NCBI GenBank assembly: GCA_022511485.1
Contig: JAFLUJ010000082.1
Span: 1-7,820, forward strand
Source of the DNA: Oscillospiraceae bacterium
GTDB lineage: Bacteria; Bacillota; Clostridia; Oscillospirales; Ruminococcaceae
Direction: 5' to 3'
Length of the DNA stretch: 7,820 bases
Below the pieces are notes generated by a model that saw only the letters and a program-made list of their open reading frames with translations, did no database searches and was not told the origin of the DNA. Within the stretch, counting starts at the first letter, position 1; each line of letters begins with the position of its first letter. Positions 1 through 5,930 of the stretch are shown piece by piece. A program made the translations under genes and the position numbers.

Positions 1-452
1 TGATATATAAGACCGGAACAGAGGTAGTTTCCGTAAACTTTGTCCGCCTTAAGTGTAATAAACATTTTATCAAAAAGCTTCTGGAAAACTGACAGGTTAT
101 CAGTACGGGCTACTGCCGGATCTTTCAGATCAAGCTCCTCCATCAGATCTTCAATATTTTTTCCGTCAAATACTATCCAGCGCACTTCCCACTTTTCCTC
201 ATAGGGAAAATATTCGTGGGTCTTGCCTTTCGGAATGTAAAAAATATCTCCCGGATATATGTCAATAGCTTCATCATCATATTTGAGACATCCGCTGCCT
301 GCTATGCAGTACATTATCTGTGCCCAGGAAACTTCACTGGTGCGCTTTATATGTCCCTGATATTCCGTACCGCCTATTCCTGTGAGATAGACCGGAAGAT
401 TTTTCACCTGCTCGGTATATGGATATATATAGCTGTTCATTTTTACTGCCAT
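1..452 (-). CDS. AraC-family transcriptional regulator, N-terminal cupin part (partial)
   Basis: Reading the minus strand from an ATG at 452 gives 150 codons without a stop before the window edge; the C-terminal part lies outside. The visible protein is a cupin-like sensor domain of the AraC ligand-binding type: an N-terminal segment with IYPYTEQ, a strand pair around residues 40-60, then the turn DIYPGDIFYIPKGKTHEYFP (about residues 65-84) in which the PGD, P-x-G and H are the usual cupin signature, followed by WEVRWIVFDG. The HTH pair expected at the C-terminus cannot be seen, so a stand-alone cupin is the alternative. TGAGGTGA (458-465) sits 5 nt upstream of the start and fixes it. The gene is divergent from the GH44 gene, with about 300 bp between them, which suggests it senses a sugar and controls the adjacent glycosidases. 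That role is inference; the fold call is fairly secure. Confidence 0.8.
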   Translation of the reverse strand, partial: MAVKMNSYIYPYTEQVKNLPVYLTGIGGTEYQGHIKRTSEVSWAQIMYCIAGSGCLKYDDEAIDIYPGDIFYIPKGKTHEYFPYEEKWEVRWIVFDGKNIEDLMEELDLKDPAVARTDNLSVFQKLFDKMFITLKADKVYGNYLCSGLIY

Positions 453-473
453 TACAGTCACCTCATGTAAATA

Positions 474-502
474 ATTATATTACGGTCATGTCCGGAAGTC
501 AA
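474..502 (-). promoter_or_regulatory. Promoter of the AraC-type regulator
   Basis: On the minus strand TTGACT (497-502) and TATAAT (474-479) are separated by exactly 17 bp. Transcription would start near 467, leaving a leader of about 15 nt with the ribosome binding site at 458-465. Confidence 0.75.
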
Positions 503-585
503 GGATAAGTTATAATTTTTGAAATGAATTTAATTCCTGAAATCATGTATAATTCCCAAAATCGGAGATATTCACTTTAGAAATC

Positions 586-602
586 TGAAACTAACAGTTT
601 CA
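586..602. promoter_or_regulatory. Inverted repeat, candidate operator upstream of GH44 promoter
   Basis: TGAAACT-AAC-AGTTTCA is a perfect 7-bp inverted repeat with a 3-bp centre, ending 10 bp before the -35 box of the predicted GH44 promoter. The position fits an activator or repressor site, possibly for the adjacent AraC-type protein, but no matching copy lies upstream of the GH26 gene. Confidence 0.4.
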
Positions 603-612
603 TAATTTAATC

Positions 613-642
613 TTGACGGTATACATATATTAATGTTAAAAT
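613..642 (+). promoter_or_regulatory. Predicted promoter of the GH44 gene
   Basis: TTGACG (613-618) and TAAAAT (637-642) are 18 bp apart, and TG at 634-635 gives an extended -10. The predicted start near 649-650 leaves a leader of roughly 108 nt that contains the shared element and the long hairpin. Confidence 0.55.
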
Positions 643-651
643 TATTATAAA

Positions 652-684
652 GCAGTAGCTTGCGAAGACAGGCTCTTAATTTTC
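652..684 (+). repeat. Leader element, copy 1 of a sequence shared with the GH26 upstream region
   Basis: The core GAAGACAGG is flanked by GCAGTAGCTT on the left and TCT plus TAATTTTC on the right. It aligns with 2681-2714 with about three substitutions and two small gaps. AGCUUG (657-662) can pair with CAGGCU (669-674) around the loop CGAAGA. The element begins at the predicted transcription start, so here it would be the extreme 5' end of the RNA. It matches no riboswitch class I recognise. Confidence 0.5.
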
Positions 685-695
685 ATACTGTAGTC

Positions 696-731
696 TTTGC
701 GCTTCCGGGGGCTCTTTCCCGGAAGCGCAAA
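696..731 (+). promoter_or_regulatory. Perfect 14-bp hairpin in the GH44 leader
   Basis: The arm TTTGCGCTTCCGGG (696-709) is the exact reverse complement of CCCGGAAGCGCAAA (718-731), with an 8-nt loop. It ends 12 nt before the AGGAG box. No run of T follows, so it is not a classical terminator. A weaker competing helix is possible: 661-669 can pair with 693-701, overlapping the left arm. An mRNA-stabilising 5' structure, an attenuator half or a protein-binding site are all possible. Confidence 0.55.
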
Positions 732-757
732 AATGTATATGAAAGGAGAAATGCTTC

Positions 758-2605
758 ATGCGGAGCATGGTAATAAAAATGAAAACGAATAAAAAATTCT
801 CTGCTGTCTGCGCGGCTCTTGCTGCGCTTATGATCTGTTCTTCATCGGTAAATGCTGCTGAAACCGGCACTGTAAACATAACTATTGATGTTTCAAAGGA
901 CAGGAAAGCAATTTCGCCCTATATCTATGGTGTAAATTCCGAGCTTATGAATAAGGATGTTTCCTGCACTGCTGTAAGAGCTGGCGGAAACAGATTCTCC
1001 GCTTATAACTGGGAAACAAACGCTTCAAATGCAGGCTCGGACTGGAAGCATATTTCCGACGGCTATTTTCAGCAGGGCTTGTCCGATGATCTTAAAGATG
1101 CTTATGGCGGAGTTGCAATAAATCTTTCCCGGAAATGCGCTGAAAAGAACAACGCTTATTCTCTTATGACGCTGCAAATGGCGGGATATGTTTCTGCTGA
1201 CATGAACGGCGAGGTCACGGAAGCAGAAGCAGCTCCCTCTGCACGATGGAATAAGGTGGAATTTTCAAAAGGCTCTGACCTGTCCCTTGAGCCGGATCTC
1301 AACGACGGCGCTGTATACATGGACGAATTTGTCAATTACCTGGTGAACACTCTTGGCGATTCACAGTCGGTAAATGGTATCAAGGGCTATTCTCTGGACA
1401 ACGAGCCTGCTCTGTGGAGATGGACACATGAGCGTATACATCCCGAACAGACCGGCTGTGCTGAGATAGTGGAAAGCTCGAAAGCTCTTGCAGGCGCAGT
1501 CAAAAATATTGATCCGGGGGCAGAAATTTTCGGTCCGGCTTTGTTCGGATACCATGCGTTTGTTGGCTTTTCAGACGCACCTGACTGGAACGGGATAAAG
1601 CAGAACAGCGACTACCGTTGGTTCATCGACTATTATCTTGATGAGATGAAAAAGGCGGAGGATGAAACCGGGACACGTCTGCTTGATGTGCTGGACGTTC
1701 ACTTCTACACCGAAGCAAAAGGCGAATGCGGAGAACGTTCCTGCAAACACTACAAGCAGGAGGGCTGCGTCACCGCAAGGCTGAATTCCACCCGTTCACT
1801 CTGGGACGAAACCTACAGGGAAAACAGCTGGATAGTTGATTCCGGAGCGGAATTTTTCCCGCTGCTGCCGAATTTACAGCAGTCTATAGACAAATTCTAT
1901 CCCGGAACAAAGATCGCTATAACAGAATACGATTTCGGCGCAAGCAACGACATCAGCGGAGGCATTGCAGAGGCTGACGCTCTTGGCATCTTTGCGAAAA
2001 ACGGTGTGTATTTTGCAACTCTGTTTGCGGGAGAAGCCAATTACCAGTGTTCGGCAATTGATATTTATACTAACTATGACCGCAGCGGAAGCAGCTTCGG
2101 GAACACTCTCGTGTACTGCGAAACCGACAACATTGAGCTTTCCACAGCTTATGCAGCTGTTGATGATGGAAACGATGATGTTATAACTCTGGTTGTCACA
2201 AACAAATCCTTCAGGGACAATACAACTGCCAATATAAAGATCGAAGGCGCAGAAAACTACGTATACGTTCATCTTTACGGTCTGCACGCTATGAATCCGG
2301 GTGTCTTTGATTTCAGCGACAGCAGCAGTGCAGTAACGATTTCGGAGGATATGATCTCCTATGAAATGGAGCCTGAGACTGTTTCGCTTCTTGTCATTGC
2401 CAGGGACAAGGAAGCTGTAGAAGCAAGAGCGGCAGCGAAAATTTCCGAAAAGGATGCTGACGCTGTTGAACCGGAGCTTCCGGCAGAAGCAGAAATTGCC
2501 GAAGAAAAAAACAGTCCTTCTGTTATCGGCTGGATAATAGGAGGAGCGGCTGCCATACTTGCGGCAGCAGGTGCTGTTTTAGCGGTAAAAAGAAAGGCAA
2601 AGTAA
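758..2605 (+). CDS. Membrane-anchored GH44 glycoside hydrolase (endoglucanase/xyloglucanase/mannanase type)
   Basis: This is a secreted 615-residue enzyme predicted to cleave internal beta-1,4 bonds of glucan, xyloglucan or mannan. A signal peptide covers about residues 1-33, with cleavage after VNA. The catalytic domain follows: IYGVNSE and AGGNRFSAYNWE near the start, the acid/base in YSLDNEPALW (Glu216) and the nucleophile in ITEYDFG (Glu390), all GH44 hallmarks. A beta-sandwich region follows (about 430-550), then an acidic Ala/Glu linker and a hydrophobic helix (about 589-610) ending in KRKAK, which would hold the enzyme in the membrane. There is no dockerin, CBM or LPXTG. A loop after His315 carries three cysteines (324, 329, 337), possibly structural. 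The start at 758 has AAAGGAG 9 nt upstream; ATGs at 767 and 779 are in frame but less well placed. No terminator is seen before the GH26 gene, so read-through is possible. Substrate specificity within GH44 cannot be read from the sequence. Confidence 0.93.
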   Translation: MRSMVIKMKTNKKFSAVCAALAALMICSSSVNAAETGTVNITIDVSKDRKAISPYIYGVNSELMNKDVSCTAVRAGGNRFSAYNWETNASNAGSDWKHISDGYFQQGLSDDLKDAYGGVAINLSRKCAEKNNAYSLMTLQMAGYVSADMNGEVTEAEAAPSARWNKVEFSKGSDLSLEPDLNDGAVYMDEFVNYLVNTLGDSQSVNGIKGYSLDNEPALWRWTHERIHPEQTGCAEIVESSKALAGAVKNIDPGAEIFGPALFGYHAFVGFSDAPDWNGIKQNSDYRWFIDYYLDEMKKAEDETGTRLLDVLDVHFYTEAKGECGERSCKHYKQEGCVTARLNSTRSLWDETYRENSWIVDSGAEFFPLLPNLQQSIDKFYPGTKIAITEYDFGASNDISGGIAEADALGIFAKNGVYFATLFAGEANYQCSAIDIYTNYDRSGSSFGNTLVYCETDNIELSTAYAAVDDGNDDVITLVVTNKSFRDNTTANIKIEGAENYVYVHLYGLHAMNPGVFDFSDSSSAVTISEDMISYEMEPETVSLLVIARDKEAVEARAAAKISEKDADAVEPELPAEAEIAEEKNSPSVIGWIIGGAAAILAAAGAVLAVKRKAK

Positions 2606-2650
2606 AGTAATACTGTTCACTTGGCGTATGGCAAAAATTTTTAACGCAGT

Positions 2651-2671
2651 TAGCGGCAAAATTTGCCGTTA
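2651..2671. repeat. Inverted repeat between GH44 and GH26
   Basis: TAGCGGCAAA and TTTGCCGTTA form 10-bp arms (one G-T pair) around a single central A. As DNA it is a near-palindrome that could bind a dimeric regulator; as RNA only the outer pairs could form. No T-run follows, so it is a poor terminator for the GH44 gene. Confidence 0.35.
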
Positions 2672-2680
2672 TAGACGCGT

Positions 2681-2714
2681 GCAGAGCTTATGAAGACAGG
2701 TTCTGATAATTTTC
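2681..2714 (+). repeat. Shared element copy 2, upstream of the GH26 promoter
   Basis: GCAGAGCTT, GAAGACAGG, TCT and TAATTTTC occur in the same order as at 652-684. AGAGCUU (2683-2689) can pair with AGGUUCU (2698-2704) around an 8-nt loop that exposes GAAGA, as in copy 1. This copy ends 2 bp before the -35 box of the predicted GH26 promoter, so it is either a DNA site or an RNA element made only by read-through from GH44. Confidence 0.5.
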
Positions 2715-2716
2715 TA

Positions 2717-2745
2717 TTGACGAAACGGCTTATGAGTGCTACTAT
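2717..2745 (+). promoter_or_regulatory. Predicted promoter of the GH26 gene
   Basis: TTGACG (2717-2722) and TACTAT (2740-2745) are separated by 17 bp, with an extended -10 TG at 2737-2738. The predicted leader is short, about 28 nt, and leads directly into the ribosome binding site AAGGAG at 2767-2772. Confidence 0.6.
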
Positions 2746-2780
2746 TATATTAATAATAAAAATCATAAGGAGCTGGTATT

Positions 2781-4460
2781 ATGAAAAAAATATACCGAAG
2801 GATGATCGCGGCAGCTATTGCCTCGGTTTCCGTACTGACTGCCTGCACTCCTGACAGTAAGAATACGAATACGGAAGATGCTGTCACTGCTGCAAACAAT
2901 ACGGCTGAAAATACCGGTGATACATCTGCTGAAAATGCTTCAGCTGAAAACACCGATAATGTCTCTGCTGCGAAGCATGAACCTATCAAGGCTATCTACG
3001 CTGAAATACGAACAGAATTCAACGATTCCCTTGACATCAGCGAATATCCGCTCAGTCCCAACGAAGCTCCGGAGGATTTTTCCTTGACATTTGAAGCAGA
3101 GGACGCTGTTCTGGAAGGATCGTGTCAAATTGTTGAGAATGCTGATTTTTCCGGCGGCTCTTATGTATCGGGACTTAACAATGGAAATGACAGGATAAAA
3201 TTCACCGCAAATATCGAATATCCGGGAATGTATGATCTGAATTTTGTATGCCGTTCAGGTGACAGCGGCAGGGAGAACTATGTTTACATAGACGGTGTCA
3301 ACTCCGGTAATATAGTCTGCAATTCCGACGGATATATTGTTGATTCTCTTATGCAGGGGATATACCTCGAAAAAGGCACTCACGAGATTTCCCTTGTTCC
3401 AAGTTGGGGATATGTTGACTACGATTGCCTGACGATTTCCTCAAGCAGCGTTATAACCGACAAAACCTATAATATAACAGCGGAGCTTTCCAATAAAAAT
3501 GCCGATGAGCATACTAAAAGTCTGTACAAATTCCTGTGTGATATTTACGGTAAATACAGTCTTACGGGACAGTTTGCGGATCAGGGAAGATTATCTACGG
3601 AGCTTAAACAGATCAACAAAGCAACAGGTAAGGATTTTGCAGTCCTGGGTCTGGATATGATGGATTACAGCAGCCAGAATCAGGCTTATGGTGCAAAGGG
3701 ACAAACTATAGAATTTGCCTATGACTGGTATGTAAATGCAGGCGGCATCGTGCAGATGTGCTGGCACTGGAATTCCCCGGAGGACTATGCGAAAAATGAT
3801 GAGGGACATCCTTGGTACGGTTCTTTCTACGCTGATAGTTCAAATATCGACCTGGATAAAATCATGAACGGTGAGGACGAAAGGGGATATCAGCTTCTTA
3901 TGGCGGACATCGACATTATTGCAGATCAGCTTGAAAGGCTTCGGGATGAAGGAGTTCCCGTGATATGGAGACCTCTCCACGAGGCTTCGGGAGGCTGGTT
4001 CTGGTGGGGAGACTGTGAGCCGGAAAGCTACAAAAAGCTTTGGACGGCCATGTACGACAAAATGACAAATGAACATAATCTGACAAATCTGATCTGGATG
4101 TGGAACGGTCAGAAGGAGGACTGGTATCCGGGAGACGAATATGTGGATATAATCTCGTGGGATATTTATCAGGGAAATCATGTGTACACAAGCTTCGGAG
4201 GAACTTTTGCAAGAGCTGTTCAATGTTCGGATCAGGGAAAGCTTGTTGCTCTCTCGGAAAACGGCTGCGTAATGGATCCTGACAATGTTATGCATGATAA
4301 CGCCAGATGGCTTTTCTGGGGCACATGGGCTGATCCGTTCACCTTATCGCAGAAAATGCTCAATGAGGAATATACCGAAAAGGAAATGCTCAATAAGGCG
4401 TATAATCATGACCGCACTCTTACCCTTGATGAACTTCCTGACCTTAAAGAATATAAGTAA
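2781..4460 (+). CDS. Lipoprotein CBM35-GH26 beta-mannanase
   Basis: This is a 559-residue surface lipoprotein predicted to hydrolyse beta-1,4-mannan chains. The signal peptide ends in the lipobox LTAC, with Cys22 as the lipidated residue. A low-complexity linker rich in Asn, Thr, Ala and Glu (about 23-75, repeating SAEN/TAEN) follows. A CBM35-like beta-sandwich starts at FEAEDAVLEG (about 103) and ends near DYDCLTIS (about 220). The GH26 domain (about 230-545) opens with SLTGQF, has the substrate-site motif CWHWNSP, the acid/base in WRPLHEASGGWFWWG (Glu401) and the nucleophile in ALSENG (Glu493). All key residues are present and the gene is full length. AAGGAG lies 8 nt before the ATG. It follows the GH44 gene in the same direction after 175 bp and shares an upstream element with it, which points to co-regulation. 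CBM35 ligand and exact product pattern cannot be read from sequence. Confidence 0.94.
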   Translation: MKKIYRRMIAAAIASVSVLTACTPDSKNTNTEDAVTAANNTAENTGDTSAENASAENTDNVSAAKHEPIKAIYAEIRTEFNDSLDISEYPLSPNEAPEDFSLTFEAEDAVLEGSCQIVENADFSGGSYVSGLNNGNDRIKFTANIEYPGMYDLNFVCRSGDSGRENYVYIDGVNSGNIVCNSDGYIVDSLMQGIYLEKGTHEISLVPSWGYVDYDCLTISSSSVITDKTYNITAELSNKNADEHTKSLYKFLCDIYGKYSLTGQFADQGRLSTELKQINKATGKDFAVLGLDMMDYSSQNQAYGAKGQTIEFAYDWYVNAGGIVQMCWHWNSPEDYAKNDEGHPWYGSFYADSSNIDLDKIMNGEDERGYQLLMADIDIIADQLERLRDEGVPVIWRPLHEASGGWFWWGDCEPESYKKLWTAMYDKMTNEHNLTNLIWMWNGQKEDWYPGDEYVDIISWDIYQGNHVYTSFGGTFARAVQCSDQGKLVALSENGCVMDPDNVMHDNARWLFWGTWADPFTLSQKMLNEEYTEKEMLNKAYNHDRTLTLDELPDLKEYK

Positions 4461-4511
4461 TAATTGTGTTGCAGCGGCATGGGCTTGTTTTGCACCTATC
4501 AATGAAAACGC
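4461..4511. other. Convergent junction downstream of GH26
   Basis: The GH26 stop is followed by about 50 bp before the end of the minus-strand remnant described next. I see no hairpin with a T-run here on either strand, so termination of the glycosidase transcript is unexplained. Confidence 0.4.
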
Positions 4512-5215
4512 TTACCTTGAAATATCAGGTAAAGCAGCAGCGAAAAATACTATCAGCAAAATGATAAGCAGACATACGCATCCACTGATAATTATAATTT
4601 TTTTGTGTTTCTGACAGAATTCCTTAATGAGCTTTATCTGCTCTTTGATCTGATTTTTTAATATTTCTTTTGTATAATTGGCTCTGTTCTCTTCTGAGCG
4701 ACTTCCATGAATTTCACAGCATTATTGTAGTTTTCTTCTCTGAGTTTCTCCACACGCTTTTTAGCGTTTTCTTCATGCTCCTTAGCTTTGTTAAGACACT
4801 CCTGAGCCTTTTTATCAGAGTCCTTGAATCCGGAGATCCTTTTAAATATCTTTTCGGTATCATAGTATTGTTTACTTGCGTTATCGTCAGGATTGACATA
4901 ATGCATCCGATGATCGGCATAATTGTAGATCGCTCCGTTATTATATTCGGTGAGCTTTTTGTTAAGCTCCTCGTCACCAAAACGGGATGCCTTGTTGTAT
5001 GTAGTTATATCGAACAGTGAATCTATTTCCGCTATCATGTCAGAGCAAAACTTGGGTATATATTCTTCCTGTGAAATATTATACTCCGCCATGAATTTTG
5101 CCAGATATGCTTCCGCACATCCTGCATCCACATCCAGGGCGTATTCTGCGTATTCGCAGGCTTTTTCCCACTCCTTATCTTCGATAAAGATACGGGCACG
5201 CTTTAACATAGCCAC
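4512..5215 (-). pseudogene. TPR/coiled-coil membrane protein fragment with frameshift
   Basis: The minus-strand reading up to 5215 begins MLKRARIFIEDKEWEKA and includes a TPR-like pair (W-x-x-A-x-x-Y-A, then a CAEAYLAKFMAEYN helix). A charged helical stretch rich in Lys and Glu follows, reaching a stop at 4658-4660. In the -1 frame the same strand stays open from 4721 to 4512: another charged helix (KEILKNQIKEQIKLIKEF), a membrane helix (IIIISGCVCLLIILLIVFF) and a stop soon after. The two halves make one sensible protein of a clostridial type in which TPR-like repeats precede a C-terminal helix, so I call a single indel between 4660 and 4721. The N-terminus lacks a good start: ATG at 5209 and GTG at 5215 have no ribosome binding site, and a stop precedes a TTG at 5236. 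The protein is therefore probably cut at the front as well. Function unknown; family resemblance is from memory. Confidence 0.6.
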
Positions 5216-5222
5216 ATAGGAG

Positions 5223-5338
5223 TTATAAAAAAGCAAATGTCAGGACTGACATTACATATCCTATGAATACACCTGTACACATCGCACAGACAGGAAATTG
5301 CTGTTTATGTATGAAAAAACTCCTGTCAGCCATTTGAT
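5223..5338 (-). pseudogene. DUF2085-like membrane protein fragment
   Basis: A minus-strand frame ending at the TAA at 5223-5225 encodes RSFFIHKQQFPVCAMCTG followed by the hydrophobic stretch VFIGYVMSVLTFAFL. This resembles the core of DUF2085 proteins, where ERSFF, then FPVC-A-R-C-TG(I/V)-(Y/F)IGY is the conserved signature including the two cysteines. Only about 37-38 codons remain, against roughly 100 or more in the family. An in-frame ATG is at 5333 but no ribosome binding site is evident, and sequence beyond about 5339 belongs to the recombinase fragment on the other strand. It is a remnant, not a working gene. Confidence 0.5.
5236..5253. repeat. Short inverted repeat at a junction of gene fragments
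   Basis: AATGTCAG-GA-CTGACATT is a perfect 8-bp inverted repeat with a 2-bp centre. It lies inside the end of the DUF2085-like fragment, just upstream of the TPR fragment. It may be a chance dyad or a scar of the rearrangement. Confidence 0.3.
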
Positions 5339-5605
5339 CAGCGTACATACACCGACAATTTCAAAAGGATCGTTAAGGCGGCAAGTATCGAGGAAACTAT
5401 CCAGATAGGCGCAAATGACGTTTCTGTAGGATTTCACACGCTGAGACACACCTTTGCTACCAGAGCCGTTGAGAACGGTATGGATATACTCGTTTTATCA
5501 AGGATACTCGGACACGCCCAACCTTCAACGACTTTGAACAAATATGGGCACGTTCTGGCGGAGCATATGCGAACAAGTATGGAGAAGATACGTCCGATCA
5601 CATGA
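5339..5605 (+). pseudogene. Tyrosine recombinase (integrase), C-terminal fragment
   Basis: The plus strand reads TYTDNFKRIVKAA, then GFHTLRHTFATRAVENGMD, LSRILGHAQPSTT and LNKYGHV before TGA at 5603-5605. These are the H-x-x-R box, the LGH histidine and the catalytic tyrosine of phage and ICE-type integrases, so the C-terminal part of the active site is complete. The N-terminal DNA-binding domains and the first catalytic arginine are missing: the frame is closed by TGA at 5312-5314 and the family-like sequence fades around 5339, where the DUF2085-like fragment begins on the other strand. It points toward the tRNA gene 211 bp away, the usual arrangement at the end of a tRNA-integrated element. 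It cannot recombine DNA as it stands. Confidence 0.85.
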
Positions 5606-5655
5606 AAAAATTGCCATCCAGTAAGGCGTAACCGGCTTCTGGATGGCAATTTTTT
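5605..5655 (+). terminator. Bidirectional Rho-independent terminator after the integrase fragment
   Basis: AAAAAATTGCCATCCAG (5605-5621) pairs perfectly with 5639-5655 over 17 bp, with a 17-nt loop. The stem ends in six T on the plus strand and in six T on the minus strand, so it can stop transcription both ways. It begins at the last base of the recombinase stop codon. Confidence 0.9.
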
Positions 5656-5726
5656 GTAATTGTTAAAGAAAAACAAAAGAAAATATTTCCAATTAATTCA
5701 TTGAGTTTCTTGCACAAGTTGGTTTA

Positions 5727-5750
5727 TTGGGGTCAAAATTGGGGTCAAAA
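5727..5750 (+). repeat. Perfect tandem 12-bp repeat between integrase and tRNA
   Basis: TTGGGGTCAAAA occurs twice head to tail with no gap (5727-5738 and 5739-5750). It lies about 120 bp past the recombinase stop and 67 bp from the tRNA 3' end. Position and repetition suit integrase arm-type binding sites of an attachment region. The GGTCAAA units recall the CtsR heat-shock operator, but the 12-bp period does not match its 10-bp spacing and no gene starts here. Confidence 0.5.
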
Positions 5751-5778
5751 GACTAAATTGGCTGTTTCCACAAAATAG

Positions 5779-5812
5779 CAAAAAGCCCGCAAACGACGTG
5801 TTTACGGGCTTT
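5779..5812 (-). terminator. Terminator of the tRNA-fMet transcript
   Basis: On the minus strand AAAGCCCGTAAAC pairs with GTTTGCGGGCTTT (13 bp, one G-U) around a 5-nt loop and runs into five T. It starts 4 nt after the encoded CCA end. Confidence 0.88.
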
Positions 5813-5816
5813 GTTC

Positions 5817-5893
<77 letters not shown>

Positions 5894-5930
5894 ATATTTT
5901 ATTTTGCATTCAAATCAAGAATACTTTATT

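Larger units (their letters stand above)
453..757. other. Divergent intergenic control region between the AraC gene and GH44
   Basis: This 305-bp gap has no convincing gene. It holds the minus-strand promoter of the regulator, a 17-bp dyad at 586-602, a plus-strand promoter at 613-642, a leader element shared with the downstream GH26 gene at 652-684, a perfect 14-bp hairpin at 696-731 and the GH44 ribosome binding site at 742-748. The stretch 503-585 is AT-rich and I see nothing specific in it. Confidence 0.7.

Noticed and set aside
696..731. Intrinsic terminator in front of the GH44 gene
   Set aside because: The stem is strong but is followed by AATGTATATG, not a T-run.
652..731. Cyclic-di-GMP or other known riboswitch in the GH44 leader
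   Set aside because: None of the conserved motifs of the classes I can recall are present; the leader is also too short for most of them.
1874..2287. 137-codon open frame on the minus strand inside GH44
   Set aside because: It is antisense to the catalytic domain, has no ribosome binding site and no protein-like motifs. It is a shadow of the GH44 reading frame.
3840..4295. 151-codon open frame on the minus strand inside GH26
   Set aside because: It is antisense to the GH26 active-site region, with composition dictated by the opposite frame and no start signals.
4502..4516. Catabolite-repression (cre)-like sequence ATGAAAACGCTTACC
   Set aside because: It fits the consensus except at the last base, but lies after the GH26 stop between convergent genes, with no promoter next to it. 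A chance match is likely.
5261..5676. Minus-strand open frames across the integrase fragment and its terminator
   Set aside because: They read antisense through the recombinase motifs or through the terminator hairpin and lack ribosome binding sites.
5731..5749. CtsR-like operator (two GGTCAAA units)
   Set aside because: The units are separated by 5 bp, where CtsR needs 3 bp, and no chaperone or protease gene starts downstream in either direction; htrA begins far away with its own promoter.
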